Below, piece by piece: positions 1 to 8,124 of a stretch of 64,000 nt of DNA (the stretch's first letter is position 1; the number at the start of each line of letters is the position of its first letter). The DNA comes from an uncultured Spirochaeta sp. GTDB taxonomy: Bacteria > Spirochaetota > Spirochaetia > DSM-27196 > Alkalispirochaetaceae. A program made the position numbers and the translations under genes. The stretch covers positions 1 to 64,000 of the forward strand of contig CAJWEZ010000013.1 in assembly GCA_913030605.1 (NCBI GenBank), in the 5' to 3' direction. Under the pieces are notes generated by a model. It saw nothing but the letters and a program-made list of their open reading frames with translations. It made no database searches and was not told the origin of the DNA.

Positions 1-3
1 ATT

Positions 4-1890
4 CTATCGTATGTGGATGGCCAGTCTTCCGGTGGCCGAGATCAGGTGGTCGACCAGTCCAGGATCCGGGAGCGGAAAGTCCATCGGGCTGCAGTTCATC
101 ATCTGCGACAGATGTGCTCGCATCATCTCGGCGATGACCGCCAGGAGCGGGAACACGATGAACGTCTCCGCTTCGATTTCGATGGTTGAAGCCGCCTCGA
201 CGAATTCCTCCGAATCGTGGTCGATCTCGGCGTAGCTGAAAATCGAAATGCCGTGGATATCGAAGCCCTCAACTATGGCGAGGTCGTTCGGGGTACCGTT
301 GGACAAATCGCCGTCGTCATCGTCCGCTTGCAAGACATCAAGCAGAACGTCGGTGTACGCCTGTCCTTCGCTGCCGTTTGGAGCAGTGGCCTGCAAACCG
401 GGGTAGGCATCGATGAACAACGCCATCGTGGCATCCCAATCGCCGCCCATTAACAAGTGCGTATCATACCACGCACCACAAATGATTTCTCCGTCTGCGT
501 GCACCTCACCGACCAGGTCTTCAGGATACACCTTGGGGTCTTCATCGTACACGCGGATGCCGTCCTCGTTGTCGGTGTAGAACCCCTTGCCGATCTCAGC
601 AATGTCTCCCAAACTCATGGCCCACAGGTCTGCGTAGCCCTCGTTCATGGCGCCGTTGTTGAAGCCGGCGTTGAGGCTGTTGTAGAAATACCCATTGATG
701 CCGTGGCCGTATTCGTGCCAAACCACGTCGGCGATCAACGACGTCGCATTGCAGCCGCCGCCTACATCGTAGAAGTTGATGCTTTGGCCATCATAAAACG
801 CATTGCATTCGCCAGCCACATCGATGTTGGTTGGAAGCGACCAATCCAAATCGTTGAAATTCGGCATCAGCTCCTTCATGTGCTCGTGAATGAGGATGGT
901 CGAGCGGTACGCCGAACGCTCTTTCAAGTTGCCCAGATTGGACAAATCCAGTGCATTGTACCCATCGGCAAAGTCGACGCTGGCACTCGGCGTATTGCCG
1001 TTGGTGTAAATCGTGCTCCAAAGACCGACGAGGTCAACGTCGACGGACTGCGGACCGGCGACCGTGGTGATGAACCCGCCTTCGCCGTCGGTGTGAACCG
1101 TTTGACCAGCGAATGGAATTTCCAAAGCGGGCAGGCTCAAGTTGACCGCATCCTGGTAGGGATACAGTTCGTGGACATCGGAAGTGATGGCACCGCTAAT
1201 CACCAGCGGTGGTGGGACACTGGGTCGATCAATGCCCATGCGCAGCACCGCGCGCTCGGGCTTGCCATTCATGGAAGGCATGCCCCACTTTCCATCGATG
1301 TGCATCACTTGGTTTTGACGCCATACCACCTCACCCGTCTGAACGTCAACCCCCGTCTCGTAGCGGCGTGGGATGGTTCCCTGGCGGCCCGCCACGGTCC
1401 ACGTCCGGGTCAAGTGCCAATCCAACTCGTCGCCTTCGCCGCGGGTGGGCGTCCAAGCCAACTCGCCCATTTCGGTTTCGCCCCATTCGTCAAAAACGAC
1501 CCCTGCCGTGGCCGCTTCTTGCTGTGCCGTGGGTGACAAAGACTCGGTGGCGTCTTCGGGGATGCCCTGGTACCAATCCGCGCCCCACATGATGAGCTGG
1601 TCGTTCCACCACTTGGTCACGAGCTTTCCACCTTTGACGGGGATGCCTTGCCATGTTTGCTCGGCATGCGCCCACGTGTGTTGTCCCATCTTCGACTCGA
1701 TGTCCCACGTGAGGGGAGCATCTACGCCAAATGCGTCCAATTCCCCTGCAACAAAGGCAGTAGCCTTGTCCGTGATGGTCATGCCCGGAACTTCAATGGC
1801 CGGCCCAAAGGCGCGGTGCGGAAGTCCGGTCGCTTCACTCATGATGCAGCGCCAATTGGCATGGTCCGCGGCCCACGAATTCCAACCAGA
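4..1890 (-). CDS. Secreted-type HExxH zinc metallopeptidase (M36/fungalysin-like), partial, probably foreign
   Basis: The reading frame is open on the minus strand. It carries a gluzincin signature: WHEYGHGIN (HExxH) followed about 25 residues later by MNEGYADLW, which supplies the third zinc ligand Glu. Nearer the N-terminus, GLPHRAFGPAIEVPG resembles propeptide/FTP-like segments of fungalysin-type proteases. Nearer the C-terminus, DGDLSNGTPND resembles the calcium-like acidic loop seen in these enzymes. The likely role is an exported protease. Recognisable sequence begins around 1890; upstream codons of the same frame are low-complexity and look non-coding, so the true N-terminus and signal peptide are missing. 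The last ~55 residues before the stop at 4-6 are not recognisable and may be a second junction or frameshift. Base composition is lower in GC than the rest of the window. I infer a bacterial but non-spirochaete source. Confidence 0.6.
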   Translation of the reverse strand, partial: SGWNSWAADHANWRCIMSEATGLPHRAFGPAIEVPGMTITDKATAFVAGELDAFGVDAPLTWDIESKMGQHTWAHAEQTWQGIPVKGGKLVTKWWNDQLIMWGADWYQGIPEDATESLSPTAQQEAATAGVVFDEWGETEMGELAWTPTRGEGDELDWHLTRTWTVAGRQGTIPRRYETGVDVQTGEVVWRQNQVMHIDGKWGMPSMNGKPERAVLRMGIDRPSVPPPLVISGAITSDVHELYPYQDAVNLSLPALEIPFAGQTVHTDGEGGFITTVAGPQSVDVDLVGLWSTIYTNGNTPSASVDFADGYNALDLSNLGNLKERSAYRSTILIHEHMKELMPNFNDLDWSLPTNIDVAGECNAFYDGQSINFYDVGGGCNATSLIADVVWHEYGHGINGYFYNSLNAGFNNGAMNEGYADLWAMSLGDIAEIGKGFYTDNEDGIRVYDEDPKVYPEDLVGEVHADGEIICGAWYDTHLLMGGDWDATMALFIDAYPGLQATAPNGSEGQAYTDVLLDVLQADDDDGDLSNGTPNDLAIVEGFDIHGISIFSYAEIDHDSEEFVEAASTIEIEAETFIVFPLLAVIAEMMRAHLSQMMNCSPMDFPLPDPGLVDHLISATGRLAIHIR

Positions 1891-2207
1891 GGCTTCGCGC
1901 AGGAGGCGCTGTTCACGCGCCGCTCCTCGCTGGAGACCTCCCCGTTCTTCTCGCCGGCGGCCGTCAGCCAGCAGGACTTCATCACGACCTACTCCGACAC
2001 GCTGGCGACGCTCCCCGGCACGAGCACGCGCGGCGCCCGTCCGCGCTTCGGTCAGCTCCGTCCCCTCCTGGAAAACAATTGCGCACCTTGTTATACATTT
2101 CAACAACCCCAATACACCCGCTCCTCGGCCGCCGATCAAACCGCAGCTAGCGGCCTGTAAGACACTAGCCCAGCAAGTCCAGGGGTGCTGCAGCCCAGAG
2201 CACTACA
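1891..2207. other. Anonymous GC-rich stretch between the protease and the algal-like gene
   Basis: No gene can be supported here. The plus strand has an open frame ending at the stop near 2160, whose translation (for example SPAAVSQQDFITTYSD) looks protein-like but is unrecognised. The minus strand is open only as an Arg/Gly-rich extension of the protease frame. Composition and the abrupt loss of protease similarity suggest a sequence junction near 1890. Confidence 0.4.
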
Positions 2208-2294
2208 TTGCTCGCACGCGAACGCTTCGGCACGCGTGGCCCCCCACGACATCGGTCAAATCAGAAGCGCTGCGAGCGTCTCAAGCCTAATACC

Positions 2295-3041
2295 ATGCGG
2301 CTAGCAGCACCACTCTGCTGCCTAGCCACCACAAGTCGAGCACTCATCGCACCTTCACGACGTCTGACGCCCCGAAGGATGATATCGGAGACGCAAATCC
2401 GCCGAACGCTGCCGAGTAGGGCGCTCATGGCACCAGCACTGCGACAAAGGACGCGCCTGCACTCGGAGACGCAAATCGACAACCTCGAGCGCAGCTGGAA
2501 CATCAGCCGCGACCCGGAGCGGAGCGAGCTCTACCAGGACGTACTCGCGACGGCGGCGGCCGCGACCGCCGCCTGCTGGGCGCTCGCGTTGGTCACGCTC
2601 GCGCTCTCGCCGCCGCGGCGTGCGGCGACGGCGGCCAAAATCGGCGCCCGCCTCGCCGCGGCGCGCGGCTGGCGCGGCGTCGCCGCGGCGTGGCTCGCCG
2701 GCGCGCGGTGGGTCGCGGCGCCGCCGCTGGCCGGCGCCCTGCTGGCGCTCGGCGCGCGCGGCGTCCGGTCGGGCGTCGGCATGCGCACGGAGCGCTGGCA
2801 CCGGCTCGCGACGGCGCCGCTCGCCGTCGCGTTCCTGCCGCTCGCGGTCGTGCTCTACGTCGACGCGGAGCTCTCCGCGCGGCTCCCGCTGACGTCGAAC
2901 GAGATGGACGGCGGGAGCCTGCTGATGCGCTGCGCCTTCGGCGCCTGCATCCCCTTCTTCCTGCTCTTCGCCGTCGCCGCGAACGTCGTGAATGGTGTGA
3001 AGCGGCTCGTCCGGCGGCCGCCGCCGCCAAGTAGTGACTAA
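2295..3041 (+). CDS. Eukaryote-like multi-pass membrane protein with N-terminal leader, probably foreign
   Basis: 248 residues from the ATG at 2295; the frame stays open upstream to 2208. The N-terminus (MRLAAPLCCLATTSRAL) looks like an algal signal or transit leader. Two 27-residue repeats follow, then about four hydrophobic segments rich in Ala and Leu in the C-terminal two thirds. There is no Shine-Dalgarno before the ATG. The gene is convergent with the NiCoT-like frame and only ~37 bp separates the two stops, as in compact picoeukaryote genomes. GC is extremely high (long CG-rich runs between 2550 and 2900). I do not recognise a family; function unknown. It could also be a chance open frame in GC-rich DNA, but the hydrophobic segments and leader argue against that. 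Confidence 0.4.
   Translation: MRLAAPLCCLATTSRALIAPSRRLTPRRMISETQIRRTLPSRALMAPALRQRTRLHSETQIDNLERSWNISRDPERSELYQDVLATAAAATAACWALALVTLALSPPRRAATAAKIGARLAAARGWRGVAAAWLAGARWVAAPPLAGALLALGARGVRSGVGMRTERWHRLATAPLAVAFLPLAVVLYVDAELSARLPLTSNEMDGGSLLMRCAFGACIPFFLLFAVAANVVNGVKRLVRRPPPPSSD
2334..2478 (+). repeat. 81-bp imperfect tandem duplication inside the algal-like gene
   Basis: Two copies start at 2334 and 2415, an 81-bp (27-codon) offset. Each begins with codons for SRAL(I/M)AP and ends with the shared bases tcggagacgcaaatc, encoding SETQI. The middle is diverged. The duplication preserves the frame. Confidence 0.6.
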
Positions 3042-3078
3042 TACACAGGACCATTCTTACACAGCGGCGAAGAAGAGG

Positions 3079-3639
3079 CTAGACGAGCGAATAGGACGGG
3101 CGGCGGCAGGCCGGCGCGAACCGCGCCGCGGCGAGGGCCCCGGCGAAGAGCGCCACGATCAGCAGCCCGACGGCCGTCGTGTGCGCGTCGAGCGCGTCGG
3201 CGACGGCGGCGAGCGGCCCGAATGTGGACGGAAAGCACCGCGCCAGGAGGCCGCCCGCCGTCACGAGCCCGATGCCGAGCGACGCGGACGCGCTCGCGGC
3301 CGTGAGCCCGCAGCCCAGGAGCAGCGCGCCGGCGTCCGCGCCGTCGCCCCTGGCGAGGGCGAGTAATACCAACAGCCCGTCGCACGTGTCGACGAGGGCC
3401 ATGCCCCCCGCGAAGAGCGCCGGCAGCAGCATGACCAGGACCGGCGGGACCTCGCTGAGGGCCGCCAGCGCCAATAATCCGACCTCGGACGCCGTGTCGA
3501 AGCCCAGCCCGAAGAGGAAGCCGACGGGGTACATCTTCCACGCGCTGTCGACGCGGCCCAGCACGTACCGGCAGCAGGCGCAGCCCACGAGGCAGCCGGC
3601 GGCCTCGACCCGCACGGCGGACGAGTCGTCGGTTGACAC
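3079..3639 (-). CDS. C-terminal half of a NiCoT-family nickel/cobalt transporter, partial, probably foreign
   Basis: The minus-strand frame contains MYPVGFLFGLGFDTASE and GMALVDTCDG, which match two well-known signature motifs of the HoxN/NixA/NicT nickel-cobalt permeases. Hydrophobic segments follow to the stop at 3079. The earlier family motif (HxxxxDH in helix II) is absent, because the frame becomes Arg-rich and unrecognisable upstream of about 3640. The piece therefore corresponds to the C-terminal half, either truncated at a sequence junction or a last exon of a eukaryotic gene. It faces the preceding gene stop to stop. Composition is extremely GC-rich, like the 2.2-3.0 kb segment and unlike the spirochaete genes. 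Function as a complete transporter cannot be claimed. Confidence 0.6.
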   Translation of the reverse strand: MSTDDSSAVRVEAAGCLVGCACCRYVLGRVDSAWKMYPVGFLFGLGFDTASEVGLLALAALSEVPPVLVMLLPALFAGGMALVDTCDGLLVLLALARGDGADAGALLLGCGLTAASASASLGIGLVTAGGLLARCFPSTFGPLAAVADALDAHTTAVGLLIVALFAGALAAARFAPACRRPSYSLV

Positions 3640-4096
3640 GGCGCTGCGCCTGGACCGCCGTCGCCGGCGGCGGGTCACCTCCCTCGGCGCCACCGGGGCG
3701 CTCGCCTGGCCCCGCGGCGGGGGAGCCCTGTGGCGCACCGACCTGCCGTGGTGGCACGAGCCGACGCTACGGACCGGCGTAACACTGACGGTCCGGGGCG
3801 ATCTCGGAAGCTACCGCCGTCGCGCGTCGGTCTCGTTGGGATGGGGGAGCGCGTGGAGCGGCTCCGGGACCGGCGGTTCAGCCGCTGCGGCGACGGCCGA
3901 TTCGCCGCAGGAGGCGTCGCTCTCGCTGTCGCTACCGGTCGCGGCGTGGGGACGTGTGGAAGGGCGCGCGGTGGTGCCGCTCTCGGGTCTCGCGCGCTTC
4001 GCCGGCACCGCGCGGGGCGGCGCCGCGCCCACCCCGGCGGCGGCGGACGCAGGCGTCACCGGCTACCTGCGGCTGCGCGTTACAGACCGAGAATAA
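3629..4096 (+). CDS. C-terminal fragment of an outer-membrane beta-barrel-like protein
   Basis: Open plus-strand frame ending in TAA at 4094-4096. It shows alternating polar and apolar stretches typical of amphipathic beta strands (LTVRGDLGSYRRRASVSLGW; QEASLSLSLPVAAWGRVEG) and a terminal strand GYLRLRV. No start or signal peptide is present, because the frame runs back into the NiCoT-like segment. The left boundary given is the approximate point where the other strand stops looking like NiCoT. I infer that the native spirochaete sequence starts about here and that the gene has been cut by the junction. It is convergent with mgtE, with the two stop codons adjacent. Confidence 0.4.
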   Translation, partial: SVDTALRLDRRRRRRVTSLGATGALAWPRGGGALWRTDLPWWHEPTLRTGVTLTVRGDLGSYRRRASVSLGWGSAWSGSGTGGSAAAATADSPQEASLSLSLPVAAWGRVEGRAVVPLSGLARFAGTARGGAAPTPAAADAGVTGYLRLRVTDRE

Positions 4097-4111
4097 TTAC
4101 AGACCGAGAAT
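4080..4111. repeat. 17-bp-period direct duplication across two convergent stop codons
   Basis: The 15-mer ttacagaccgagaat occurs at 4080-4094 and again at 4097-4111. The first copy provides the TAA of the barrel fragment; the second provides the complement of the mgtE stop. It could be a genuine small tandem duplication or an assembly join. Confidence 0.85.
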
Positions 4112-5443
4112 GATCCTGGCGGACTCGAAGTAGATCGTCAGTCCCGCCACGTCGATCACGGTGGCCATCAGCGGACCGGCCATCACCGTGGGGTCGAATC
4201 CCAGGCGGTGGATCACCAGCGGGGCCAGGGCGCCGATGACGCTGGAGAAGACGACCACGAATATCAGCGCCGCCCCGATCGCCATCGCCTGCACCCAGTC
4301 GATCCCCGGGGGCAGGTAGACGCTGCGCAGCATCATCACGCCGGAGAGAATGACCCCCATGAGCGCCCCTACCGCCAGCTCCTTGAGTATCACCATGCCG
4401 ATGTCGCGAAACCGGATCTCACCGGTGGCGATACCGCGAATCATCAGGGTGGAGCTCTGGGTGCCGGAGTTGCCGCCGGTCTGGGTGATCACCGGCACAA
4501 ACCACACCAGAAACCCCGCCGCCAGGGTCAGCGACTCAAAGGCGCTCAGGACGTTGGTTGTGAGCGTTCCGGCCACGAGCAGCACGATCAGCCAGGGCAC
4601 GCGCTTGCGGATCAGTTTGCCGACCGACGACTCGGTGTAGCGGTCCACCGACCCTTCCATGGCGCCCATCTTGTAGACGTCCTCGGTCTGCTCTTCCCGG
4701 ATAACGTCGATCGCGTCGTCGAAGGTGACGATTCCCAGCAGCCGGTTGTAGGAGTCGACAACGGGGAGGGCGACGAGGTCGTGTGCCTCCAGCGTCTTGG
4801 CCACCTCCTCCTGGTCGGCGTTCTCCGGGACGCTCACCACCTTGTGCGTCATCACCTCGTCGATGCGGCGCGAATCGTCGTTGAACAGGAGGTCCTTGAG
4901 ACTCACAACGCCCTGAAGGCGCTTGAGGGTATCCACCACGTAGATGTAGTAGATCGACTCGACCCGCCGGGCGTTCACACGAATGAACGCCAGCGCCTGC
5001 CCCACGCTGATGTTGGACCGGATCGCCAGATAGCGGGTGGTCATGATCCCGGCGGCGTGGTCCTCGTCGAAGCGCAGCAAAAACTGCATCTGGCTGCGGG
5101 CCTCGTCGCTCAGGCTCTGCCAGACGTTCTCCCGGACCTCCGGGTTGAGTTCCTGGATGATGTCCACGAGGTCGTCCGGTTCGACCTTTTCAAAGATCTC
5201 GCGGGCGTTGTCCAGCGGCAGGTTTTTAATCAGCCATTCCTGGTCCGCCGCCCCGAGTTCGGTAATGAGCTCCGCTTTCTTGTCGATCGGGAGCAGGACA
5301 AACAGGTCGATCGCTTCTACGTCGCGCAGGTCCTGCCAGAGGTCGACGATATCGTGCATCGGCATATCCATGACCATCTCGCGGAGCTGTTCGTCGCTGA
5401 GTTCCTGGATGAACTCGCGCAGGTTTTCCAGGGTGCTTTGCAT
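4097..5443 (-). CDS. mgtE: Magnesium transporter MgtE
   Basis: 448 residues, the usual MgtE length. An N-terminal helical superhelix domain (about 1-130) is followed by two CBS domains (about 130-255), which sense cytosolic Mg2+, and a five-helix membrane domain (about 265-448). The membrane part has the family motif PVITQTGGNSGTQSS and the conserved Asp in the last helix (MATVIDVAGL), the site for Mg2+ in the pore. The protein is a Mg2+-gated channel in the inner membrane. The start at 5443 is chosen because GGAGGG lies at a good distance upstream and the N-terminus matches the family; the frame is open further into murB. The gene is 19 nt downstream of murB and probably cotranscribed. No M-box riboswitch is visible. 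Confidence 0.95.
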   Translation of the reverse strand: MQSTLENLREFIQELSDEQLREMVMDMPMHDIVDLWQDLRDVEAIDLFVLLPIDKKAELITELGAADQEWLIKNLPLDNAREIFEKVEPDDLVDIIQELNPEVRENVWQSLSDEARSQMQFLLRFDEDHAAGIMTTRYLAIRSNISVGQALAFIRVNARRVESIYYIYVVDTLKRLQGVVSLKDLLFNDDSRRIDEVMTHKVVSVPENADQEEVAKTLEAHDLVALPVVDSYNRLLGIVTFDDAIDVIREEQTEDVYKMGAMEGSVDRYTESSVGKLIRKRVPWLIVLLVAGTLTTNVLSAFESLTLAAGFLVWFVPVITQTGGNSGTQSSTLMIRGIATGEIRFRDIGMVILKELAVGALMGVILSGVMMLRSVYLPPGIDWVQAMAIGAALIFVVVFSSVIGALAPLVIHRLGFDPTVMAGPLMATVIDVAGLTIYFESARIILGL

Positions 5444-5462
5444 GGGATTTTCCCTCCACTGG

Positions 5463-6422
5463 TCATGGCCACTCCCCGACGAACAGGATCTCCGGTTCCA
5501 GGTGATACCCGGTTGCCCGGGCCACACGGTCCTGTACATCCTCGACGAGACTTCGAATATCGGCCGCCGTTGCCGCCCCGGTGTTGATGATGATGTTGCC
5601 GTGCCGGTCACTCACCATCGCCGCACCACGTTTCAAACCCCGGAGCCCGATGTCGTCTATGATTTTGCCGCTCGGCTGTCCGAACCGACGGTCGTTCTTG
5701 AAGACCGAACCGGCACAGGGCCAGGCGAAGTGGCCTTTCAACCGGCGATCCTCCTCGTACCCGCGCATGCGCTCCCACATCGCCGGGCGCTGACCGGGAG
5801 CCGGCCGCAGGCGGAACTCCGCAGCTGTGATGATGCGGTCGCCGGTCTGAAACGGCGATTTCTTGTATGCGAAGTCACCGTCGCGGGGTTCGTAGCGTCC
5901 GGTTTCGCCGTCGCGGGTCAGGTACTCCACGCCGTGAAGGATGGGCGCGATCTCGCCACCATAGCAGCGGGCGTTCATCCACACGGCGCCGCCGACGCTT
6001 CCGGGCATCGCAAAAATGAACTCCAGGCCGCTGAGCTCCCGGTTTGCCGCCTGCGCCGCCACGTCGCTGATCTGTGCCCCCGCCTCGGCCCGGAGGAGTT
6101 CGCCGGCCGCCGAGACGCGACGGAGTTGCCCGAGGTGAACGACGAGTCCCCGGATGCCGGCGTCGCTGACCACCACGTTGGCGCCACCGCCGAACACGAT
6201 CGCAGGGATCTCCGCAGCCCGTGCGGCGAGGACGGTCTCACGGAGCTCTTCCACGCTCCGGGGATACGCCACCGCATCGGCGGGGCCTCCCACGCGAAAG
6301 GTCGTGAAATCGCTCATGAGCCGGTCATACTCGACCGGACAGCTCAGCTTGAATTTTTCCAATCGCCGCTGTACCGTGGCCACTCGGTTCAGGATAGCTG
6401 AAGGGCCGGGGTGGTTCAACAT
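5463..6422 (-). CDS. murB: UDP-N-acetylenolpyruvoylglucosamine reductase MurB
   Basis: 319 residues. MurB is the FAD enzyme that reduces UDP-GlcNAc-enolpyruvate to UDP-MurNAc in cytoplasmic peptidoglycan synthesis. The FAD-binding PCMH-type part (about 35-200) shows FRVGGPAD, FGGGANVVVSD and the PGSVGGAVWMNA loop. The C-terminal part has CAGSVFKN with the proton-donating Ser, and the final catalytic Glu in EPEILFVG. Start 6422 has AAAGG about 6 nt upstream. A shorter form starting at a GTG about 14 codons in is possible, since family homology begins around residue 25. The gene is divergent from the sigma factor, 28 nt between starts, and leads into mgtE. Confidence 0.93.
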   Translation of the reverse strand: MLNHPGPSAILNRVATVQRRLEKFKLSCPVEYDRLMSDFTTFRVGGPADAVAYPRSVEELRETVLAARAAEIPAIVFGGGANVVVSDAGIRGLVVHLGQLRRVSAAGELLRAEAGAQISDVAAQAANRELSGLEFIFAMPGSVGGAVWMNARCYGGEIAPILHGVEYLTRDGETGRYEPRDGDFAYKKSPFQTGDRIITAAEFRLRPAPGQRPAMWERMRGYEEDRRLKGHFAWPCAGSVFKNDRRFGQPSGKIIDDIGLRGLKRGAAMVSDRHGNIIINTGAATAADIRSLVEDVQDRVARATGYHLEPEILFVGEWP

Positions 6423-6450
6423 CTGTAACCTTTGGGCGCCTCCGTGTGTT

Positions 6451-6981
6451 ATGTCAATGAAAAGGGATGAGCGAGCGTTCTTCGATGCTGTCTATACAGA
6501 CTCTTTCCCCGTGCTCTTCAAGGTGGTGCTGCGCATCGCCGGTGACGAAGACACCGCGGAGGAGATCTGTCACGAGGCGTTCATCCGGTTTTACAAGAAC
6601 AGCACCCGTCTTCCCGACGCCGACCAGGCCCGCTACTGGCTGCTCCGCGTCGGAAAGAACCTGGCGTTCAACTACTCCAAGCGGCAGGGGCGGGAGCGCA
6701 CGGCGTATCAGCGAGTCTGGAACGAGCCGGAACGTCCGCAGGAAACGGCGGACGCTGCGGTTCTCCAGGATGAAACAACACGCCTCGTGCAGGATGCGAT
6801 TTCCCGACTCCCGAAAACGCTTCGCGATGTTATTGTACTGAAAGAGTACGGCGACCTCTCCTACGGTGAGATCGCCAGTACGCTGGGAATCAGTGTCGGG
6901 AACGTAAAGGTTCGGGTGCACCGCGCGCGCGAACGGTTGGCGCGAGAACTGGAGGAAGCAGATGTCCATTTTCCGGAATAG
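6451..6981 (+). CDS. ECF-type RNA polymerase sigma factor
   Basis: 176 residues with the two-domain ECF layout. Sigma region 2 (about 10-80) contains EEICHEAFIRFYKN and ARYWLLRVGKNLAFNY. Region 4 (about 110-165) has SRLPKTLRDVIVLKEYGDLSY and the helix-turn-helix GEIASTLGISVGNVKVRVHRAR. Regions 1 and 3 are absent, as is usual. It should direct polymerase to a small regulon. The start at 6451 is the first ATG of the domain; a second ATG at 6457 is equally possible. The 3' end overlaps the anti-sigma gene by 20 nt, implying translational coupling. No clear ECF-type GGAAC motif is visible upstream, so autoregulation is unproven. Confidence 0.92.
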   Translation: MSMKRDERAFFDAVYTDSFPVLFKVVLRIAGDEDTAEEICHEAFIRFYKNSTRLPDADQARYWLLRVGKNLAFNYSKRQGRERTAYQRVWNEPERPQETADAAVLQDETTRLVQDAISRLPKTLRDVIVLKEYGDLSYGEIASTLGISVGNVKVRVHRARERLARELEEADVHFPE

Positions 6982-7612
6982 GTCCCATACCGATCTGTCG
7001 GCGCTGGTCGACGACGAACTCGGACCACGTTCCGCCAGGGATCTGCGTGCCTCGCTGGACGCGGGGCACACGCCCCGCGACGAGTACGACCGCATTCGCG
7101 CGGTCAGTCAGATCGTCCGTGTTCACCGCATGGATGCCGACGTCGATGCCGCGGACCGGCGGGTTCGCGCCCGCTTGGAACGGTCCCTCGCCGGGGCCTG
7201 GGGCGCCCCGCGGCGGCTGTGGTGGGAACGTACCGTCAGCCTCCCGATGCCGGTGGTGGCGACGGCGGCGCTGGTGCTGCTGTTCTTCGCCGTGGCTGTG
7301 GTGGACCGGTTTCCGGGGACGCGCTCCGCCGCCGCCGGTGTTCCGCAGATCGCCGGCAACGCCGAGACGCTCAACCTGCAGGTCAATGTGAACGCCAGTC
7401 AGACGGAGGACCTCCTGCGCTGGCTCAACGATCAGAATTCGCTGGAGACCGTTACGATTCGGCTCCCGGACTCCGCGCAGTTCCAGCTTCGTGGTGAGCC
7501 GGTGATCATGCGTCCGGGGCTGCCGGGTGAGGCCGACGCCACCGACGAGGGAGACGCCGAGCCTGTCCTGACCCCGCTCCCCATACCGACCGAGGAGGGT
7601 GTCCCGGAATGA
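6962..7612 (+). CDS. Membrane-anchored anti-sigma factor
   Basis: 216 residues. The N-terminal ~85 residues are charged and helical, beginning FRNRSHTDLSALVDDELG, the RseA/anti-sigma-domain style in which acidic helices clamp the sigma factor. One transmembrane helix (VVATAALVLLFFAVAVV) follows near residues 98-115, then a ~100-residue extracytoplasmic tail rich in Pro, Glu and Asp. The HxxxCxxC zinc motif of ZAS anti-sigmas is absent. It overlaps the sigma gene by 20 nt and the next gene by 4 nt, so the three form one operon. The assignment is by position and topology rather than by strong similarity. Confidence 0.75.
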   Translation: MSIFRNRSHTDLSALVDDELGPRSARDLRASLDAGHTPRDEYDRIRAVSQIVRVHRMDADVDAADRRVRARLERSLAGAWGAPRRLWWERTVSLPMPVVATAALVLLFFAVAVVDRFPGTRSAAAGVPQIAGNAETLNLQVNVNASQTEDLLRWLNDQNSLETVTIRLPDSAQFQLRGEPVIMRPGLPGEADATDEGDAEPVLTPLPIPTEEGVPE

Positions 7613-8124
7613 GATTCGGCGCCGCCCGGCGGACGCTTGCGGCCCTGGTGCTCGCAACGGTTCCGATACTGACCGCGCTCCCCCAGGAGACCGCGGAATC
7701 GCAACTGGACGAATCCCTCGAAGACATCCTCAGTGGCGCTCTCACGGTCCACATCAACGCCCGCATCATTGACCGCAACGACAACGAGACGGTATGGACG
7801 ATGGACCTTACCCGCGTCACGATCAGTGGGCGCTCGGTGAGCGTCCGCCTCGACGGCAGCAATATCGCCGTGGTGGCGGAGTTTACGCCGTACTGGGAAG
7901 ACGACGGACAGCTCATGCTGGTGGCCCAGGGCAGCACGTGGGTGACCAACGGCGAGAACGGCCCCCACCACGACTATCGCACCTCATTTTCCACCCTCCC
8001 GATCCAGCTCGGCGAGCCGATCGTGTTCCTGCCCCTGGGCAACGAACAGGTACCGGTTGACACGGGACGCTTCGGACGCCTCAATATCGAGCTCGAGATC
8101 AACGTGGAGCGGTACCAGTCCTGA
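7609..8124 (+). CDS. Secreted hypothetical protein of the sigma/anti-sigma operon
   Basis: 171 residues. The N-terminus has a Sec-type signal peptide (about 1-25, ending near TALPQE) and no lipobox. The rest is a compact, beta-rich, Cys-free domain with no family I recognise; it contains DDGQLMLVAQGSTWVTNGENG and HDYRTSFSTLPIQLGEP. ATGA overlap with the anti-sigma stop shows coupling. I infer a periplasmic role in the envelope response run by this operon. Function unknown. Confidence 0.7.
   Translation: MRFGAARRTLAALVLATVPILTALPQETAESQLDESLEDILSGALTVHINARIIDRNDNETVWTMDLTRVTISGRSVSVRLDGSNIAVVAEFTPYWEDDGQLMLVAQGSTWVTNGENGPHHDYRTSFSTLPIQLGEPIVFLPLGNEQVPVDTGRFGRLNIELEINVERYQS

Noticed and set aside
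5444-5462. M-box Mg2+ riboswitch ahead of mgtE
   Set aside because: Only 19 nt lie between murB and mgtE, and no extended structured leader is present.
4208-5587. 459-codon plus-strand frame opposite mgtE
   Set aside because: Shadow of mgtE and murB; the sense strand encodes a clear MgtE with all motifs.
6423-6450. A third shared bidirectional promoter between murB and the sigma gene
   Set aside because: The two starts are also 28 nt apart, but no convincing -10 pair is visible and the murB start may lie further downstream, so I did not claim it.
6962-7612. Zinc-binding anti-sigma (ZAS) domain
   Set aside because: The HxxxCxxC motif is absent; the protein has no Cys in the N-terminal domain.
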